Source: Firmicutes bacterium UBA3914 (lineage in GTDB: Bacteria > Bacillota > Limnochordia > Darwinibacteriales > Darwinibacteriaceae). Taken from it: a stretch of 13,746 nt of DNA. Positions 1 through 7,023 of this stretch are shown here, one piece after another. The position numbers and the translations under genes were made by a program. Positions within the stretch are counted from its first letter, which is position 1. Every line of letters begins with the position of its first letter. The stretch is from positions 7,279 to 21,024 of the forward strand of contig DGEY01000021.1 in the NCBI GenBank assembly GCA_002391385.1, read 5' to 3'. The notes below the pieces were generated by a model. The model worked only from the letters and a program-made list of their open reading frames with translations, made no database searches and was not told the DNA's origin.

Positions 1-1074
1 GTGGAGCTGTTTATCCTGCCCGGTGGTGCCGACTACATCACCAAGCTCGCTCTGGCCATTAGGACTGGCGCCCCTCCTGGAGTTGTGGTCCTTTCTCCCA
101 ATGACTATTTCCGCTTTTTGGATAACCTCACTTCTTGGACCCCAGAGGAACTGGAGACGCAGTACGGTCTGGATGTGGCCGACTTCAGTGAGAACATCCT
201 GCAGTCTGTGACCAGGGACGGGCGGATCTATGCCATCCCGCTAGGTACCTACTGCCTGGGCCTGTACTACAACATTGACCACCTTATCGCCGCGGGTTTG
301 GAACCCAGGGCTCCTGAAACCAGGGAAGAGTTTCTGGATTATGTGCGCAAGCTTACCGTGGATAAAGACGGCGATGGCACACCCGATCAGTGGGGTTGGT
401 ATTCCTTCGGCGGCTGGGCTTTCCGGGTGCTCTGGCAGTGGTACACCTTGCTCTTCCAAAACGGCGGTGCCCTCCTGAGCGAGGACGGCAGAAGTGCTGC
501 GTTCTTCAGCCCGGAAGGAGTGGAGGCCCTTCGGTTCTATGTGGATTTGATCCACAAGGAAAACGTGGCCCCGAAAGATCCGGCTGATCCGGAAGAGGCG
601 TTCCGCATCGGCCTGCTCTCCCTGCATGTGAACGGGCCGTGGATGATCAACCTGTTCAAAGAGCAGCCCGACCTGAACTGGGCGGTTGCCCCCGTTCCCG
701 TTTTAGGTAAGGAGCGAGTGGTCTGGGGCGATGCCCATCTGCTGTGCATCCCCCAGCAGTCAGAGGAGATGACGGAAGCCGCCGTAACGCTGGCCAAATG
801 GCTCAGCGACAACTCCATTGAATGGGCCAAGGCCGGGCAGGTGCCTGTGCGCAAGTCGGTGGTGGACAGTGAGGAGTTTGCTGCACTCACTGAGCAATTC
901 GAATTTGCCAAGCAGCTGCCCTACGTGCGTTTTCTGCCCCAGACCGAGAGGCTGGCCGAAATAGAGAGCGTGCTTTTGGAGTACATGGACGCCGCTTACT
1001 TAGGGGACATGGATCCGGAGGAAGCTCTGGACTACGCGGCGGAAGAAGTGGAGGACATCCTGCGAAGAAGGTAA
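1..1074 (+). CDS. Sugar ABC transporter solute-binding protein (5'-truncated by window edge)
   Basis: This is the extracellular substrate-binding lipoprotein or protein of a carbohydrate ABC importer (SBP_bac_1/MalE-like fold). The 357 visible residues show typical features: an 'ILPGGADYITKLALAIRTG' segment, a hinge-region 'DGRIYAIPLGTYCLGLYYN' (about residues 74-92), a calcium-loop-like D-K-D-G-D-G-T-P-D followed by WG (residues 121-132), and 'GPWMI' near residue 213. There is no signal peptide and the family usually has about 420 residues, so some 60-80 N-terminal residues lie before base 1. The GTG at base 1 is then an internal valine codon. Two permease genes follow on the same strand, which fits an importer operon. 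The nearby GH43 arabinanase-like enzyme suggests arabino-oligosaccharides as ligand, but the ligand cannot be read from this sequence. Confidence 0.9.
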   Translation: MELFILPGGADYITKLALAIRTGAPPGVVVLSPNDYFRFLDNLTSWTPEELETQYGLDVADFSENILQSVTRDGRIYAIPLGTYCLGLYYNIDHLIAAGLEPRAPETREEFLDYVRKLTVDKDGDGTPDQWGWYSFGGWAFRVLWQWYTLLFQNGGALLSEDGRSAAFFSPEGVEALRFYVDLIHKENVAPKDPADPEEAFRIGLLSLHVNGPWMINLFKEQPDLNWAVAPVPVLGKERVVWGDAHLLCIPQQSEEMTEAAVTLAKWLSDNSIEWAKAGQVPVRKSVVDSEEFAALTEQFEFAKQLPYVRFLPQTERLAEIESVLLEYMDAAYLGDMDPEEALDYAAEEVEDILRRR

Positions 1075-1083
1075 CATGGAAAA

Positions 1084-1127
1084 GGGGACGCTCCCCCGGG
1101 GTCTGACCCTGCACGGGGGCGCTCCCC
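1084..1127. repeat. G/C-rich double palindrome, REP-like, between binding-protein and permease genes
   Basis: Two 13-base copies, GGGGACGCTCCCC (1084-1096) and GGGGGCGCTCCCC (1115-1127), differ by one base, and each can fold into a small hairpin with a CGC loop. Alternatively they pair with each other: GGGGA/TCCCC (1084-1088 with 1123-1127) and CCCCCG/CGGGGG (1093-1098 with 1114-1119), enclosing a GGGTCTGACCC mini-hairpin. There is no U-tract, so it is not a classic terminator. Position after the abundant binding-protein gene fits an mRNA-stabilising or attenuating hairpin like that of malE-malF. The motif style also resembles REP elements linked to tyrosine transposases; that part is inference. 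Confidence 0.65.
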
Positions 1128-1177
1128 GTTCTTCATGCACGCAGCGAAACCTGACCCAGAAAGGAAAGTGAGGGCCC

Positions 1178-2059
1178 ATGGGTACTGGCAAGAAGCGGCG
1201 CGACTTTACTCCCTTTTTGTTCATCCTACCGTTCATGGCTTTCTTTCTCGTGTTCATCGTCATCCCCCTCATCCACGGTTTGCTCCTCAGCCTCCAGGAG
1301 TGGTCGCTGCTTTCCGACCCCGTCTTCGTCGGTCTGGATAACTACATCGAACTGCTGGATGTAAGGCGCTTCCGGGCGGCGGTCCAGAACACGTTCATGT
1401 TCGCGGTGCAGAGCGTGCCCCTGCTTTTGGTGGTGCCGCTCGTTCTGGCTCTATTTTTGAACAAGACCTTTGTCGGCCAAAAGCTGGCTCAGAATGCCAT
1501 CATCTCGCCGTTTCTCATTCCCTCAAGCAGTGTGCTGTTGCTCTGGATCTGGATGCTCGATTCCCAGACGGGCATGATCAACCAGATCTTCAAGGCTGTG
1601 GGCCTGCCCGGTCAGGCCTGGCTGAGCCGGCAGGGCTCCGCCATGGGCGTGATCGTCTTCGTCACCCTGTGGTGGACCGCGGGTTACAACATCATTCTCT
1701 TCTTAAGCAGCCTGCAGGATCTGCCCCAGGACCTTTATGAGGCGGCCGCGGTAGATGGCGCCAGCGGCTGGGCGCAGTTCTGGCACATAACGCTGCCCCT
1801 GCTGCGCAATCGGATGCTGTTCATCACCACCCTGCAGATCATCGCTTCCTTCAAACTGTTCGACCAGGTCTACATCCTGACCGGCGGGGGACCGGCGGGA
1901 AGCACGCGCACTTTGGCCTTTTACCTCTACGAAACGGGTTTTCGCGATTTCATGTTTGGACGGGCTGCAGCGGTCAGCTGGTACATGTTTATCATGATCG
2001 CCATTTTTGGTCTGCTCCAGGCGAAACTGTTAACTCGCTGGCTGGGAGAGGGGGTCTAG
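1178..2059 (+). CDS. Sugar ABC transporter permease, MalF/UgpA/AraP type
   Basis: An integral membrane subunit of a CUT1-type carbohydrate ABC importer. The 293-residue protein starts with a short basic stretch (KKRRDF), then has about six hydrophobic helices, the first around residues 11-33. The cytoplasmic coupling loop is clear: E188-A-A followed by DGA and, further on, the 'ITLPLL' end of the EAA motif, which docks onto the ATPase. The ATG at 1178 is preceded by AAGGAAA (1161-1167) about 10 bases upstream. The next permease gene begins 3 bases after the stop, so the two are translationally linked and probably form a heterodimer. A phrase such as 'LTGGGPAGSTRTLAFYLYE' near the C-terminal third is typical of MalF/UgpA relatives. 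Confidence 0.95.
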   Translation: MGTGKKRRDFTPFLFILPFMAFFLVFIVIPLIHGLLLSLQEWSLLSDPVFVGLDNYIELLDVRRFRAAVQNTFMFAVQSVPLLLVVPLVLALFLNKTFVGQKLAQNAIISPFLIPSSSVLLLWIWMLDSQTGMINQIFKAVGLPGQAWLSRQGSAMGVIVFVTLWWTAGYNIILFLSSLQDLPQDLYEAAAVDGASGWAQFWHITLPLLRNRMLFITTLQIIASFKLFDQVYILTGGGPAGSTRTLAFYLYETGFRDFMFGRAAAVSWYMFIMIAIFGLLQAKLLTRWLGEGV

Positions 2060-2062
2060 AGA

Positions 2063-2908
2063 GTGATCGGTGCGGCTAAGCGCAGGCAGAAGATTGTCTT
2101 GAGTATCGTGGGCCTTCTTTTGGGCTTGGTTTGGTTCTTCCCCATTTTGTGGATGTTCTTCTCGTCGCTGCAGCCCAACTCGGAGCTGCTCATCTATCCG
2201 CCGCGGATTCTTCCCCGGGTCATTACTTTGGAGAACTTCCGCACAATTTTGTTCAGCACCAGGGGCGTGAACGTGGGCAGATCCTTTCTGAACAGTGTCT
2301 TCTACGCCTCCCTGGTTACCCTCGGCGTCTTGGTCACCGCCACTCCCGCGGCCTACGCCTTTGCCCGCATGGAGTTTAGGGGAAGAGACGTCATTTTCTG
2401 GCTGATTGTGGCCACCCTGATCCTCCCGGTGCAGATGTTCATTGTCCCGGTTTATCTGCTCCTGGACCGTTTGGGGCTGCTCAACACCATTTGGTCCATC
2501 ATCCTGCCGCCCATCGGGCCTGCCTTCGGTGTCTTCCTGCTGCGGCAGTTCATGCTCACCATCCCCGACGAGCTGGAGGATGCGGCGAAAATCGACGGAT
2601 GTTCACCTCTGCGCTTCTTGGTGCAGATAGTTGTACCCTTGATGCGCCCGCCACTGGCCTCCTTGGCCATTTTGACCTTCTTAGGTATCTGGAATGATCT
2701 GCTCTGGCCGATGCTGGTCATCACCGACAGCAAGCTGCTGCCCCTGCAGCCAGCCCTGACCAGGATCAGGGGTGAGTACCACGGCACGTTCGAAGCGGGG
2801 ACGATCATGGCCGGGGCCTTTGTGGCAGCCATTCCGGTGTTGGTGATCTTTTCCTTGGCTAGCCGGTATATTGTCCGGGCGGTTTCCACTTCAGGGATCA
2901 GTAGATAG
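2063..2908 (+). CDS. Sugar ABC transporter permease, MalG/UgpE/AraQ type
   Basis: The second membrane subunit of the importer, 281 residues, starting with GTG 3 bases after the upstream stop; the GAGAGGGGG run just before that stop can serve as ribosome binding site. About six membrane helices are seen, the first near residues 12-35. The coupling loop is E172-D-A-A-K-I-D-G followed by 'QIVVPLMRPPL', the MalG form of the EAA motif. The N-terminal 'FFPILWMFFSSLQPNSEL' is characteristic of MalG-like subunits. No ATPase gene follows. As in B. subtilis AraNPQ, a shared MsmX/MsiK-type ATPase encoded elsewhere is the likely energiser (inference). Confidence 0.95.
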   Translation: MIGAAKRRQKIVLSIVGLLLGLVWFFPILWMFFSSLQPNSELLIYPPRILPRVITLENFRTILFSTRGVNVGRSFLNSVFYASLVTLGVLVTATPAAYAFARMEFRGRDVIFWLIVATLILPVQMFIVPVYLLLDRLGLLNTIWSIILPPIGPAFGVFLLRQFMLTIPDELEDAAKIDGCSPLRFLVQIVVPLMRPPLASLAILTFLGIWNDLLWPMLVITDSKLLPLQPALTRIRGEYHGTFEAGTIMAGAFVAAIPVLVIFSLASRYIVRAVSTSGISR

Positions 2909-2922
2909 GGAGGGGTGCAACC

Positions 2923-4353
2923 ATGAAGCATCTGGCGGTACTGGCACTTTTTATCCTTGTGGCTGCGGGCACCGCAGCGGCCCAGGGGGAACCAGCTGAG
3001 GATCTGCTGCCGCCGCTCCTCAGCGCCTCGGTGCACGATCCATCCATCATCAAGGTCGGGGACGTTTACTACGTTTTCGGTTCCCATTTGGCTGCGGCCA
3101 AATCCACCGATCTGCGCAACTGGCAGGCCATTGAAACCCGGGTACACGACCAGAACAGGTTGATCCCCGATGTGTATAAGGAGCTGGAGGAAGTGTTCGC
3201 CTGGGCGGAAACGGATACCCTCTGGGCACCGGATGTGATCCAACTTCCCGATGGGCGTTTTTACATGTACTACTGCGCCTGCCGGGGAGATTCTCCCCTG
3301 TCTGCGCTGGGGGTGGCCGTATCTGACCACATCGAAGGCCCTTACAAGAACCTGGGGATCATGCTCTTCTCTGGCGGCCTGCGGGCACCGGACGGAAGTC
3401 TGTACGATGCTACCAAGCATCCCAACGTGGTGGACCCCCATGTCTTTTTCGACGCGGAAGGCGAGCTCTGGATGGTGTACGGCTCCTATTCTGGTGGGAT
3501 CTTTATCCTGGAGCTGGATCCGGAAACGGGCTTTCCCCTCCCGGATCAAGGCTACGGGAAGCGCCTGGTGGGCGGGAACCACAGCCGCATCGAAGGACCG
3601 TATATCCTCTACAACCCCGACCTAGACTACTATTACCTTTTCCTCAGCTTCGGCGGCTTGGACTCCAGGGGAGGGTACAATATCCGGGTGGCCAGGTCGA
3701 AAAACCCCGACGGACCCTACTTCGATGCGGAAGGGAAAAACATGCTGGATGCCCACGGACCTAGGGGCAGCTTTTTCGATGACCGGTCCATTGAGCCCTA
3801 CGGGGTGAAACTGGTGGGAAGCTTCCTCTTCCGCTCCGACTATGAGTATTACGGCTATGTCTCACCGGGCCACAACTCTGCCTACCATGACCCAGAAACG
3901 GACCGCTACTTCGTGATCATGCACACCCGCTTTCCCCAATCAGGGGAATACCACGAAGTGCGCACCCACCAGATCTTTTTCAACGAAGATGGCTGGCCTG
4001 TCATGGCCGTGCTGCCCTACGCTTTTGAGACGCTGGGTAAAGTTAGCACGGAGGAGGTGGTAGGGGACTATCTGTACGTAAACCACGGGAAGGATATCTC
4101 GTTCGTGAGAAAGCGGGCGGTGGAAATCAGCCTCAATGCCGATGGGACCATTTCCGGCGAAGCGGCAGGTACCTGGCATCTGGTGGATGACTACTTCGCC
4201 CGTGTGGAAATCGACGGCGTGCTGTACAAGGGCGTGTTTGTGCGCCAGTGGGATCCCGCGGCGTTGGATCGGGTGATGACCTTCACCGTCCTGTCTGAAG
4301 CGGGTGTGGCCCTCTGGGGCAAGGAGCTCCAGCGAGAACTGCTTGACCAGTGA
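2923..4353 (+). CDS. Secreted GH43 glycoside hydrolase, probable endo-alpha-1,5-L-arabinanase (Abn2-like)
   Basis: A 476-residue exported glycosidase. Residues 1-20 form a signal peptide ending TAAA-Q. The five-bladed beta-propeller catalytic domain spans about residues 35-370 and carries the GH43 triad: base D39 in 'SVHDPSII', pKa-modulating D171 in 'VVDPHVFF', and acid E224 in 'SRIEGPY'. H317 in 'SPGHNSAY' matches the calcium-binding histidine of arabinanases. Order and spacing are very close to those I recall for B. subtilis Abn2. The remaining 100 or so residues look like the beta-barrel C-terminal domain of that group. The ATG has AGGGAGGGG (2907-2915) 7 bases upstream and lies 14 bases after the permease gene, so the enzyme is co-transcribed with the importer. 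GH43 also includes xylosidases and arabinofuranosidases; Abn2-type arabinanase is the best fit, not proven. Confidence 0.88.
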   Translation: MKHLAVLALFILVAAGTAAAQGEPAEDLLPPLLSASVHDPSIIKVGDVYYVFGSHLAAAKSTDLRNWQAIETRVHDQNRLIPDVYKELEEVFAWAETDTLWAPDVIQLPDGRFYMYYCACRGDSPLSALGVAVSDHIEGPYKNLGIMLFSGGLRAPDGSLYDATKHPNVVDPHVFFDAEGELWMVYGSYSGGIFILELDPETGFPLPDQGYGKRLVGGNHSRIEGPYILYNPDLDYYYLFLSFGGLDSRGGYNIRVARSKNPDGPYFDAEGKNMLDAHGPRGSFFDDRSIEPYGVKLVGSFLFRSDYEYYGYVSPGHNSAYHDPETDRYFVIMHTRFPQSGEYHEVRTHQIFFNEDGWPVMAVLPYAFETLGKVSTEEVVGDYLYVNHGKDISFVRKRAVEISLNADGTISGEAAGTWHLVDDYFARVEIDGVLYKGVFVRQWDPAALDRVMTFTVLSEAGVALWGKELQRELLDQ

Positions 4354-4396
4354 ATATGGGAAAGGAAGCTTTCTGAGCATGAAGGAGGAGGTTAGC

Positions 4397-5113
4397 ATGG
4401 ATAAGAGGTATTTTGTGCTGGTCGTCCTGTCTTTGACTCTGGTGTTCGCCGCGGGCCTGGGGGCAGCTGCGGAAAAGCAGCCTATGATCTACTACAGCTT
4501 CGACGAAATCCAGGAGGACCTGGTTCTGGATGGGTCCGGCAATCAAAGGAACGCCCTGTTGGAAGGGGGCATCAGCTGGACAGCTGATGGCTACAAGGGC
4601 GGGGCACTCTACTTCGCTGGCGAGGACGGTTTTGTGCGTCTGCCTGACAATGTGGCCAGGCACCTGGACAGCATGACCATCGCCCTGTGGGTGAAGCTAG
4701 ACTCCAACCCCATGTGGGCCAGGGTGTTTGACTTCCAGGGCTCCAAGGGGTTCATGTACTTGACCCTCAACTCAGGGGCTCCGGCCGGGGGCACGCGCTT
4801 TTCCATCTATGTGGGCGATCCGGATACGGAACCCATTCTTACCATCCCCGCGGACACCTTTGAGCTCGGCATGTGGTATCACATCGCGGTGGTGAGCGAT
4901 GCGGAGAACTACCGTTTCTACGTAAACGGGGAAGAACTGGCGTCCTTGCCCGTGACCCATAAGCCAAGCGAGATCGGTTCCGATGTGGTTATGGCAAACT
5001 ACCTGGGCAAATCCCAGTTCGAGGATCCCTATTTCCACGGCTTCATGGATGAGTTCTACCTCTTCGCCGAAGCCTTGAGCGCCGAGGAAGTAGCGGCACT
5101 GATGACACGCTAA
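4397..5113 (+). CDS. Secreted stand-alone LamG/concanavalin-fold (Laminin_G_3) protein
   Basis: A 238-residue exported protein made almost wholly of one jelly-roll lectin-like domain. Residues 2-24 are a signal peptide (DKRYF, a hydrophobic core, then GLGAAAE). The mature part opens with 'MIYYSFDE', has 'LDGSGN', 'GGALYFAGEDGFVRLPD', 'MTIALWVKL', 'WYHIAVVSDAENYRFYVNG' and ends 'GFMDEFYLFAEALSAEEVAAL', the run expected of PF13385. No catalytic domain is attached. The ATG at 4397 is chosen because GGAGGAGG (4383-4390) sits 6 bases before it and the signal peptide begins there; ATG 4379 is in frame but lacks such a site. It is the last gene of the operon, 43 bases after the GH43 gene, suggesting an accessory glycan-binding role, perhaps on arabinan. 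Binding has not been shown by anything visible here. Confidence 0.85.
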   Translation: MDKRYFVLVVLSLTLVFAAGLGAAAEKQPMIYYSFDEIQEDLVLDGSGNQRNALLEGGISWTADGYKGGALYFAGEDGFVRLPDNVARHLDSMTIALWVKLDSNPMWARVFDFQGSKGFMYLTLNSGAPAGGTRFSIYVGDPDTEPILTIPADTFELGMWYHIAVVSDAENYRFYVNGEELASLPVTHKPSEIGSDVVMANYLGKSQFEDPYFHGFMDEFYLFAEALSAEEVAALMTR

Positions 5114-5128
5114 AGATAGGGAAGGTAA

Positions 5129-5159
5129 GCCTCCAGCCCAGCGGCTGGGGGCCATTTTT
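5129..5159 (+). terminator. Rho-independent terminator of the carbohydrate operon
   Basis: A 10-bp stem (GCCTCCAGCC at 5129-5138 with GGCTGGGGGC at 5143-5152, one G-T pair) closes a CAGC tetraloop. It is followed by CA and TTTTT (5155-5159). It lies 15 bases after the LamG-protein stop codon. Confidence 0.93.
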
Positions 5160-5239
5160 CTTGTGCGGGCAAAACAAGGTATAGGCAAGCTGCCGTGGAA
5201 TAAATGGTTTGAGGACCAAGGAAGAGGAGGTTGAGGAAA

Positions 5240-5560
5240 ATGGCTTTACTTGCTGTGATCACAACCACCGCCACCGAGGAGGAAGCCAGGGCCATTGCCC
5301 GGGCACTGGTGGACCGGGGTTTGGCTGCCTGCGTGCAGATCTCTGCCCTGGAGAGCTTTTACATCTGGCAGGGGGCAGTGCAGCAGGAGCCGGAATACAG
5401 GGTGGTGGCCAAGACCACGGAGGAGCGCTATCCAGATGTGGAGCAAACCATCAAAGAGCTGCACTCCTATGAGCTGCCGGCCATCTATGGCCTGCCCCTT
5501 CATCCTGTGTATGCACCCTATGCCGAGTGGGTGAGAACCAGTTCGGGGGGTTCCCGTTAA
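5240..5560 (+). CDS. cutA: CutA-family divalent-cation tolerance protein
   Basis: A 106-residue cytosolic protein of the CutA1 family, which forms very stable trimers with a ferredoxin-like fold. Family features seen: 'VITTTATEEEARAIARALV' start, 'GLAAC31VQI', Y41-I-W-Q-G-A-V47, K59 and the C-terminal H75-S-Y-E78-L-P80 motif (family H-x-Y-E-x-P). E. coli cutA was linked to copper tolerance, but the molecular role of the family remains unclear. The ATG at 5240 is chosen because AGGAGG (5225-5230) is 9 bases upstream; the in-frame TTG at 5231 abuts the ribosome binding site and is unlikely. The gene stands alone between a terminator and the promoter of the next operon. I see no convincing promoter of its own. 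Confidence 0.95.
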   Translation: MALLAVITTTATEEEARAIARALVDRGLAACVQISALESFYIWQGAVQQEPEYRVVAKTTEERYPDVEQTIKELHSYELPAIYGLPLHPVYAPYAEWVRTSSGGSR

Positions 5561-5593
5561 TCGGTACCGCCTTCTGGCCTCCCGGGTTTTCGG

Positions 5594-5622
5594 TTGACAA
5601 ACGATGGCCAAGGGGATAAGAT
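5594..5622 (+). promoter_or_regulatory. Sigma-A-type promoter for the M16 peptidase genes
   Basis: A perfect -35 TTGACA (5594-5599), a 17-base spacer and a -10 TAAGAT (5617-5622, 4 of 6 consensus). Transcription would start near 5629 and give a leader of about 50 bases before the ATG at 5680. Confidence 0.75.
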
Positions 5623-5679
5623 TGAGATAATTCTGTATTTCGAATTGCGCGACAAAAGTGTTCGACAAGGAGGGTGAAA

Positions 5680-7023
5680 ATGCGCAAGAAACGAATTGTT
5701 GTTCTCTTGGTTGCGGTTGTGCTGCTACTTGGCCAAGCGGCCGCTGCTCATCAATCCGTGGATCCCGAGTCCACCTTGATTCCCTTCCATATGCAGGTTT
5801 TGGAAAACGGTCTGCGGGTGATTGTGAAGGAAATCCCATCGTATCCCATTGCCGTGGCTAATGTTTGGGTAGGAGTCGGAGCCAAGGATGATCCAGATGG
5901 TTTGTCGGGGATGGCCCACTTCTTCGAGCACCTGATGTTCCAGGGGACACCAAGTCGGCCGCTGGGGCAGATCTGGCAGGAGACAGCACTCTTGGGCGGG
6001 GATATCAATGCCGCGACGAGTTTGGATTTCACCTTCTACTACATTGTGGTCCCTTCAGAGCACATCCGCCAGGCCATGGAAATCCAGGCAGATGCCCTCC
6101 GGAACTCCCTGTTTGATCAGGCCCAAATTGACCGGGAGCGCCAGGTCATTCAGGAAGAAATCAGCATGGTGCGGGAGTCCCTCCAAACTTATCTGCTCCA
6201 TTCGTCTCTGCAGGAACTCTTCGCCGGTACCAGCTATGGCAAGCCCATTCCCGGAACTTTGGAAGATCTGGCTCGAGTCAACCGCACCGAAATACTGGAT
6301 TTCTACGCCCGCTATTATGTACCCAACAATATGGTCTTGGTGGTGGCGGGCAACGTGGTGGCAGAGGAAATCTTTGCCCTGGCCCGCGAGCTCTACGGCG
6401 ATCTGGAGCCGAGGCCCTTACCCCCACCGGAATACATAGAAGTGCCGATCTTGGAGAGGGTAGTGCACAAAGAAGAAGAGCGGCCGGTGCAGCAGAGCTA
6501 CATCCTGCTGGCCCATCCTGTTCCCGGCATGTACACCCGGGAGGCCGCGGCCCTGGAGCTGGCTTCCGTCATTTTGGCCCAGGGGCGCGCGTCCCGCCTC
6601 TACAGGCAGCTTGTGGAAAGGGAACGGGTGGTCAACAGCATCTCCGGATGGTATGAAGGTTTTTCCCAAGTGGGCTTCTTTGTCCTCGAGGCTGAACTGG
6701 AGCCGGGACAGCGGGACCGGTTTCTGGAGATCGTCCGGGCTGAGCTGCAGCGACTCCAGACTGAGCCCGTAAGCGAAGAGGAACTGGCCCGGGCGAAAGC
6801 TATGGTCCGCAGCACCGTGGCCTTTGGCACTGAGTCCAGCCTGAACGTGGCCTTGTTCTTGGGGCAGGCGGAGCTGATGGGCGGAGCACTTTGGGCCGTG
6901 AATTACAGCGCCATGTTGGACCAGCTCACCGCCGAGGATATTCAGCGTGCCGCCCAGCTCTACTTGAGTCCAGACGGCTATGTGCACAACGAGATCAGGC
7001 CGGAGGGGGGTAATATCCAGTGA
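5680..7023 (+). CDS. Secreted M16 zinc metallopeptidase, zinc-site subunit
   Basis: A 447-residue exported peptidase of family M16 (insulinase/MPP/PqqL group). Residues 1-23 form a signal peptide (MRKKRI, hydrophobic core, AAAA-HQ). The inverted zinc motif H80-F-F-E83-H84 is intact, with E160 in 'IQEEISM' 76 residues beyond H84 as third ligand. A second M16 lobe covers about 255-430, but there the usual L-R-E...G-L-x-Y motif reads L311-V312-E313...N319, so the R and Y that help hold substrate are absent. The ATG at 5680 has AAGGAGG (5667-5673) 6 bases upstream; GTG 5674 overlaps that site and was rejected. Its stop overlaps the start of the partner gene. It probably acts outside the membrane as half of a heterodimer. 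Confidence 0.92.
   Translation: MRKKRIVVLLVAVVLLLGQAAAAHQSVDPESTLIPFHMQVLENGLRVIVKEIPSYPIAVANVWVGVGAKDDPDGLSGMAHFFEHLMFQGTPSRPLGQIWQETALLGGDINAATSLDFTFYYIVVPSEHIRQAMEIQADALRNSLFDQAQIDRERQVIQEEISMVRESLQTYLLHSSLQELFAGTSYGKPIPGTLEDLARVNRTEILDFYARYYVPNNMVLVVAGNVVAEEIFALARELYGDLEPRPLPPPEYIEVPILERVVHKEEERPVQQSYILLAHPVPGMYTREAAALELASVILAQGRASRLYRQLVERERVVNSISGWYEGFSQVGFFVLEAELEPGQRDRFLEIVRAELQRLQTEPVSEEELARAKAMVRSTVAFGTESSLNVALFLGQAELMGGALWAVNYSAMLDQLTAEDIQRAAQLYLSPDGYVHNEIRPEGGNIQ

Noticed and set aside
1..3. GTG at the first base as the true start of the solute-binding protein
   Set aside because: No signal peptide follows and about 60-80 residues of the family N-terminus are missing, so this is the window edge and not a start.
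1084..1135. Rho-independent terminator after the binding-protein gene
   Set aside because: The hairpin is strong but the following bases (GTTCTTC) are not a T-run and the operon continues.
2452..3582. A 376-codon open frame on the minus strand across the permease and GH43 genes
   Set aside because: It lies antisense to two clear genes, has low-complexity unfamiliar protein sequence, no family motif and no ribosome binding site; it is a by-product of GC-rich codon usage.
4304..4396. N-terminal extension of the LamG protein from an ATG inside the GH43 gene
   Set aside because: The extension overlaps the previous gene and precedes both the ribosome binding site at 4383-4390 and the signal peptide.
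5561..5593. Possible terminator after cutA
   Set aside because: The GGCCTCCCGGGTTTT stretch has no stable stem directly before a T-run; I could not support a terminator.
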